From Acidobacteriota bacterium (GTDB taxonomy: Bacteria; Acidobacteriota; Terriglobia; Bryobacterales; Bryobacteraceae), in contig VFZO01000031.1 in assembly GCA_016871155.1 (NCBI GenBank), positions 1-35,697 of the forward strand: DNA of 35,697 nt, given 5' to 3'. The position numbers and the translations under genes are program-made. A model generated the notes under the pieces. It saw only the letters and a list, made by a program, of their open reading frames with translations, was not told the DNA's origin and did not search any database. This document shows, in pieces, positions 32,973 to 35,697 of the stretch; the stretch's first letter is position 1, and every line of letters starts with the position of its first letter.

Positions 32973-33663
32973 TTCGCTGATCCTGCCGGCCTATAACGAA
33001 GAGAAGACGATCGTAAACACGATCGTCGAGGCGCGGGCGTACTTTGAATCCCGCGGTCTGGCCGCCCAGCTTATCGTTGCCGCCGATGGCAAGGATCGAA
33101 CACGAGACTTGGCGCGGGAGATTCCCGGTGTGGTCGTCATCGGAAGCCCGGAGCGCTCCGGGAAGGGCAAGGGAATCCGTCTGGGCGTCGAGCGGGCCGT
33201 TGGAAAGATCATTGGCTTTGCGGATGCGGACAACAAAGTTCCGATTGAAGAGTTCGACCGTTTTCTGCCTCTGCTGCGCGAAGATCACGACGTCGTGATC
33301 GGCTCGCGGGCGCAGACACAATCAAAGATCGAAAAGAAGCAACCGTTCTATCGCCAACTCGGATCGAAGGGGTTTTACGTCTTTGTGAAGGCCGTTGTCG
33401 GCTTGCCCGGCATTCGCGATTCGCAGTGCGGCTTCAAGTTCTTCCGGCACGACTGGGCCAAGAAGGTCTTTGGACTGCAGAAGATCGACGGATACATGTA
33501 CGACGTGGAGATTCTGGCTATCGCCCAAAAGCTCGGCGCTCGCGTCGCGCAGGTGCCGATTCGTTGGCGCGACGATGCCGACAGCCGGCTGGAGCTGGTG
33601 GCCGGCAACATTCAAAACGTCAAAGACATCTTTCGAATCCGTTCCCTGGTGCGGGAGCTCTAA
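32965..33663 (+). CDS. Family 2 glycosyltransferase, dolichyl-phosphate glucosyltransferase (ALG5)-like
   Basis: The protein has 232 residues. LILPAYNEEKTIVNT (5-19), VAADGKDRT and the D-x-D in FADADNK are the GT-A motifs, and DSQCGFKFFRHDWAKKVF matches the ALG5/polyprenyl-phosphate glucosyltransferase subgroup. It probably adds a sugar to a polyprenyl phosphate at the inner membrane. No Shine-Dalgarno is seen at the ATG. It lies 3 bp before the epimerase, suggesting cotranscription. The promoter must lie in the 5' end of the divergent SDR gene. Confidence 0.88.
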   Translation: MDISLILPAYNEEKTIVNTIVEARAYFESRGLAAQLIVAADGKDRTRDLAREIPGVVVIGSPERSGKGKGIRLGVERAVGKIIGFADADNKVPIEEFDRFLPLLREDHDVVIGSRAQTQSKIEKKQPFYRQLGSKGFYVFVKAVVGLPGIRDSQCGFKFFRHDWAKKVFGLQKIDGYMYDVEILAIAQKLGARVAQVPIRWRDDADSRLELVAGNIQNVKDIFRIRSLVREL

Positions 33664-33666
33664 GCT

Positions 33667-34620
33667 ATGCGAGTACTAATCACCGGAGCCGCCGGATTCA
33701 TTGGGAGCAACCTGGCCGACCGCTTTTTGGCCGGCGGTCACACGGTCATCGGCATCGACAATTTCTCGACCGGCCAGCCGGAGTTTCTGGTTGGGGCGCG
33801 ATCGTCGGAACGGTTCACGCTGTGGGAGCAGGATCTCCTCGATTTGGACGCGCTCGCGCCGCGGTTCGAAGGTGTAGATCAGGTTGTTCACCTGGCCGCC
33901 AACGCCGATGTCCGCTTCGGGCCCGATCATCCGGATAGGGATCTGAAACAAAACGTGCTCGCCACCTGGAACGTACTGGAGGCAATGCGCCGCAATGGCG
34001 TCCAACGGATCGCCTTTTCGTCCACCGGCTCGGTCTATGGCGAGTCGACCGTGATTCCTACACCCGAAGACGCGCCATTTCCCGTGCAGACCTCGCTCTA
34101 CGGAGCGTCAAAGGCCAGCGCCGAGGCGTTAATCAGCGCATACGCCGAAAGTTTTGGATTCACGGCCCACATCTTCCGGTTCGTATCGATCCTAGGGGAG
34201 CGCTACACGCACGGCCACGTACTGGACTTCTACAAAGCGCTGCGCCGGGACCCTTCGTCACTTCGCGTTCTGGGCGACGGGACGCAGCGAAAGTCCTACT
34301 TGCATGTGGGCGACTGCGTTTCAGCCATCCTGGCGGCGCTGGAAAAGGCAACAGGTAAAGTGAACATCTTCAACCTGGGCACCGACGAGTACTGCCGGGT
34401 CACCGACTCCATCGGCTGGATCACCGGCTATCTGGGCGTGGAGCCACAGCTCCAGTTCACCGGCGGAAACCGCGGCTGGATCGGCGATAACCCATTTATT
34501 TTCTTGGAGACAGCGAAGATCCGCTCACTCGGCTGGACACCCGAGCTCACTATTCAGCAGTCCGTCATCGCAACTGTTCGATACCTGGAACAGAATCACT
34601 GGATTCTTGATCGCCGTTGA
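33667..34620 (+). CDS. NAD-dependent nucleotide-sugar epimerase/dehydratase, UDP-glucose 4-epimerase-like
   Basis: The protein has 317 residues. GAAGFIGSN (7-15), AFSSTGSVYGE, and YGASK (Y145, K149) define an extended SDR with a complete active site; VHLAANADV and RKSYLHVGDC are also conserved. It converts an NDP-sugar into its epimer; the exact sugar cannot be read from the sequence. It follows the ALG5-like glycosyltransferase by 3 bp. Downstream, a short A/T-rich palindrome (34621-34636) separates it from the ICMT-like gene. Confidence 0.88.
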   Translation: MRVLITGAAGFIGSNLADRFLAGGHTVIGIDNFSTGQPEFLVGARSSERFTLWEQDLLDLDALAPRFEGVDQVVHLAANADVRFGPDHPDRDLKQNVLATWNVLEAMRRNGVQRIAFSSTGSVYGESTVIPTPEDAPFPVQTSLYGASKASAEALISAYAESFGFTAHIFRFVSILGERYTHGHVLDFYKALRRDPSSLRVLGDGTQRKSYLHVGDCVSAILAALEKATGKVNIFNLGTDEYCRVTDSIGWITGYLGVEPQLQFTGGNRGWIGDNPFIFLETAKIRSLGWTPELTIQQSVIATVRYLEQNHWILDRR

Positions 34621-34636
34621 CTTAATTATAGTTAAG
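34621..34636. promoter_or_regulatory. 16-bp near-perfect palindrome in an A/T-rich island
   Basis: CTTAA and TTAAG flank TTATAG, and only one position pair breaks the symmetry. It lies directly after the epimerase stop in a short A/T-rich island of an otherwise GC-rich region, together with TTGACT at 34617-34622 and TATTAA at 34637-34642. The 14-bp spacing between these is too short for a normal sigma-70 promoter. An operator or promoter for the ICMT-like gene is possible. Confidence 0.35.
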
Positions 34637-34651
34637 TATTAAAGTGAAGGC

Positions 34652-35239
34652 ATGGATAATATGCGCTTCATCGCCATCGGCATTCTGGCCGCTTTCTTTC
34701 CAATCGCTATTCACCACCGATTGCGAGCGCACCGGATGGGTGACCGTCTGAACCGGCGGAACGAAGGAATCGGCCTAATGGCCGGCTTGCGTTTGGCGGG
34801 CGCACTCGCCGCGGCCGCGACATGGGGCGCGTTCCAAGACGCCGCGTGGACGCAGCCCTTCGATTTCGACGGCGGTTGGGTAACGGGCGCAGCCGGGCTT
34901 CTGCTGGAAATTGCGTCCACGCTGTGGCTGGTTTGGATGTTCCGGACCCTCGGAACGAACCTAACCGACACGGTGGAGACCCGCGCCTCGGCCCGTTTTG
35001 TCTGCGATGGTCCCTATCGATTCATCCGGAATCCGATGTACGCAGGCGTCCTCGGCTTGACGGTCAGTCTGGGTCTGGTCACGGGAAACGCCCTGCCAGC
35101 GCTCTTCGGCATGGTCGTGTTCGCGTTCATGGCGATTCGGACGCCGATCGAGGAAAGGTTCCTGGTGGCCCGGTTTGGCGATACCTATTGGGAGTACATG
35201 CTTCGCGTACCGCGCTTCGTTCCACGAAGAGTACGATGA
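34652..35239 (+). CDS. Isoprenylcysteine carboxyl methyltransferase-like membrane protein
   Basis: The protein has 195 residues with four to five predicted membrane segments. The family motif GPYRFIRNPMYAGVLG and the C-terminal EERFLVARFGDTYWEYMLRV are diagnostic of the ICMT/phospholipid-methyltransferase group, which uses S-adenosylmethionine at the membrane. The substrate is unknown in bacteria; context suggests a lipid or lipid-linked intermediate. The start could also be the ATG at 34661. The stop is 8 bp before a GTG that opens the next glycosyltransferase. Confidence 0.85.
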   Translation: MDNMRFIAIGILAAFFPIAIHHRLRAHRMGDRLNRRNEGIGLMAGLRLAGALAAAATWGAFQDAAWTQPFDFDGGWVTGAAGLLLEIASTLWLVWMFRTLGTNLTDTVETRASARFVCDGPYRFIRNPMYAGVLGLTVSLGLVTGNALPALFGMVVFAFMAIRTPIEERFLVARFGDTYWEYMLRVPRFVPRRVR

Positions 35240-35246
35240 ATCTAGC

Positions 35247-35697
35247 GTGCCTATTCAGAACTCAACCTCCGCTCCCGGAACTCCGCGGGTGTGCGTTGCG
35301 ATGCCGGTTTTCAATGGAGATCAATTCCTCGATGAGACGTTGGTAAGCCTGCTCACTCAAGGCGGCCCGTTTCGTTTGGACGTCTTCGTCCACGACGGCG
35401 GCTCGACCGACGGCACGGTGTCGAAGTTGAAATCCTGGAAAACGCGCGTGGAGTCCAAACAGTGGCTCGCACAGTGCGAAGACCTGACATTCCAGTTCTC
35501 CAGCGGCCCCGATAACGGGATGTACGATGCTGTGGCGAAAGCGTTCGCGGCGTTGCGTCCCGGCGACCGCGACGTAATGACGTATTTGAATAGCGACGAC
35601 ATGCTGACGCCGAACGCGATCCGCTTCGCGGTGGCTAAATTCCAGGCCTTCCCCGAGGTGAAGTGGCTGACTGGCCGTCCTTGCGGGCCGCGTAAAA
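35247..35697 (+). CDS. Family 2 glycosyltransferase, 3' end outside the window
   Basis: About 150 residues are visible. AMPVFNGDQFL, VHDGGSTDGT and the D-x-D-type LNSDD are the GT-A motifs. The first codon is a likely GTG at 35247, in a different frame from the preceding gene; other GTG/ATG codons lie up to 60 bp further in. The frame is open to the window edge. It is probably a surface-glycan glycosyltransferase cotranscribed with the epimerase and ALG5-like genes. Confidence 0.8.
   Translation, partial: MPIQNSTSAPGTPRVCVAMPVFNGDQFLDETLVSLLTQGGPFRLDVFVHDGGSTDGTVSKLKSWKTRVESKQWLAQCEDLTFQFSSGPDNGMYDAVAKAFAALRPGDRDVMTYLNSDDMLTPNAIRFAVAKFQAFPEVKWLTGRPCGPRK

Overview
This is a gene-dense, GC-rich bacterial chromosome segment of about 36 kb. 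It is most consistent with an acidobacterium of the Solibacter/Bryobacter type. That is an inference from the mixture of genes: a roughly 1,070-residue TonB-dependent receptor with an N-terminal carboxypeptidase-regulatory-like domain, DUF4331/DUF4198/HupE proteins, a Tat-exported Gfo/Idh/MocA oxidoreductase, NIPSNAP, a CehA/McbA hydrolase and a UMF1 transporter. No rRNA, tRNA, CRISPR array, complete insertion sequence or prophage was seen.

Layout. 1-2.4 kb: the 3' end of a TPR-protein gene and an unusual receiver-XRE regulator. 2.4-7.2 kb (minus): an envelope/periplasmic cluster of a CehA/McbA-type metallohydrolase, DUF4331, DUF4198 and HupE/UreJ, with a strong intercistronic stem-loop at 4027-4057. 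7.3-10.1 kb (plus): a PduO-type cobalamin adenosyltransferase, then a glycosyltransferase/FAD-oxidoreductase pair. 10.1-14.6 kb (minus): the TonB receptor and an AAA_14/DUF4143 ATPase. Upstream of the ATPase lies an array of 24-bp palindromes on a 31-bp period (14588-14794). 14.8-18.9 kb: an SDR, a BsuPI-domain protein, a Tat-exported Gfo/Idh/MocA oxidoreductase, and a divergent dihydrodipicolinate-synthase-like aldolase. 18.9-20.4 kb: a decayed patch with a VapBC-type module whose toxin has an in-frame amber codon, a frameshifted antitoxin-like gene and two small unassigned frames.

20.5-25.9 kb (plus): a tightly packed operon of a PLP-dependent decarboxylase, a 917-residue fusion (amidohydrolase, CIA30-like domain, alpha/beta hydrolase) and a UMF1-type exporter. 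25.9-27.3 kb (minus): NIPSNAP and an AcuI/YhdH-type reductase lacking a conserved loop. 27.6-33.0 kb (minus): a seven-gene translationally coupled operon (SDR, Gfo/Idh/MocA, HddA, HddC, GmhA, GmhB, transaldolase). It contains the whole GDP-D-glycero-alpha-D-manno-heptose pathway, plus a transaldolase that could supply sedoheptulose 7-phosphate. 33.0-35.7 kb (plus, divergent): an ALG5-like glycosyltransferase, an NDP-sugar epimerase, an ICMT-like methyltransferase and a truncated second glycosyltransferase. The last 8 kb therefore looks like a surface-polysaccharide/glycan locus.

The most notable unexplained structure is the phased palindrome array upstream of the DUF4143 ATPase. It could be a multi-site operator, an RNA cruciform array or a protein-DNA scaffold. 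Next in interest are the three-domain hydrolase fusion and the transaldolase-containing heptose operon.
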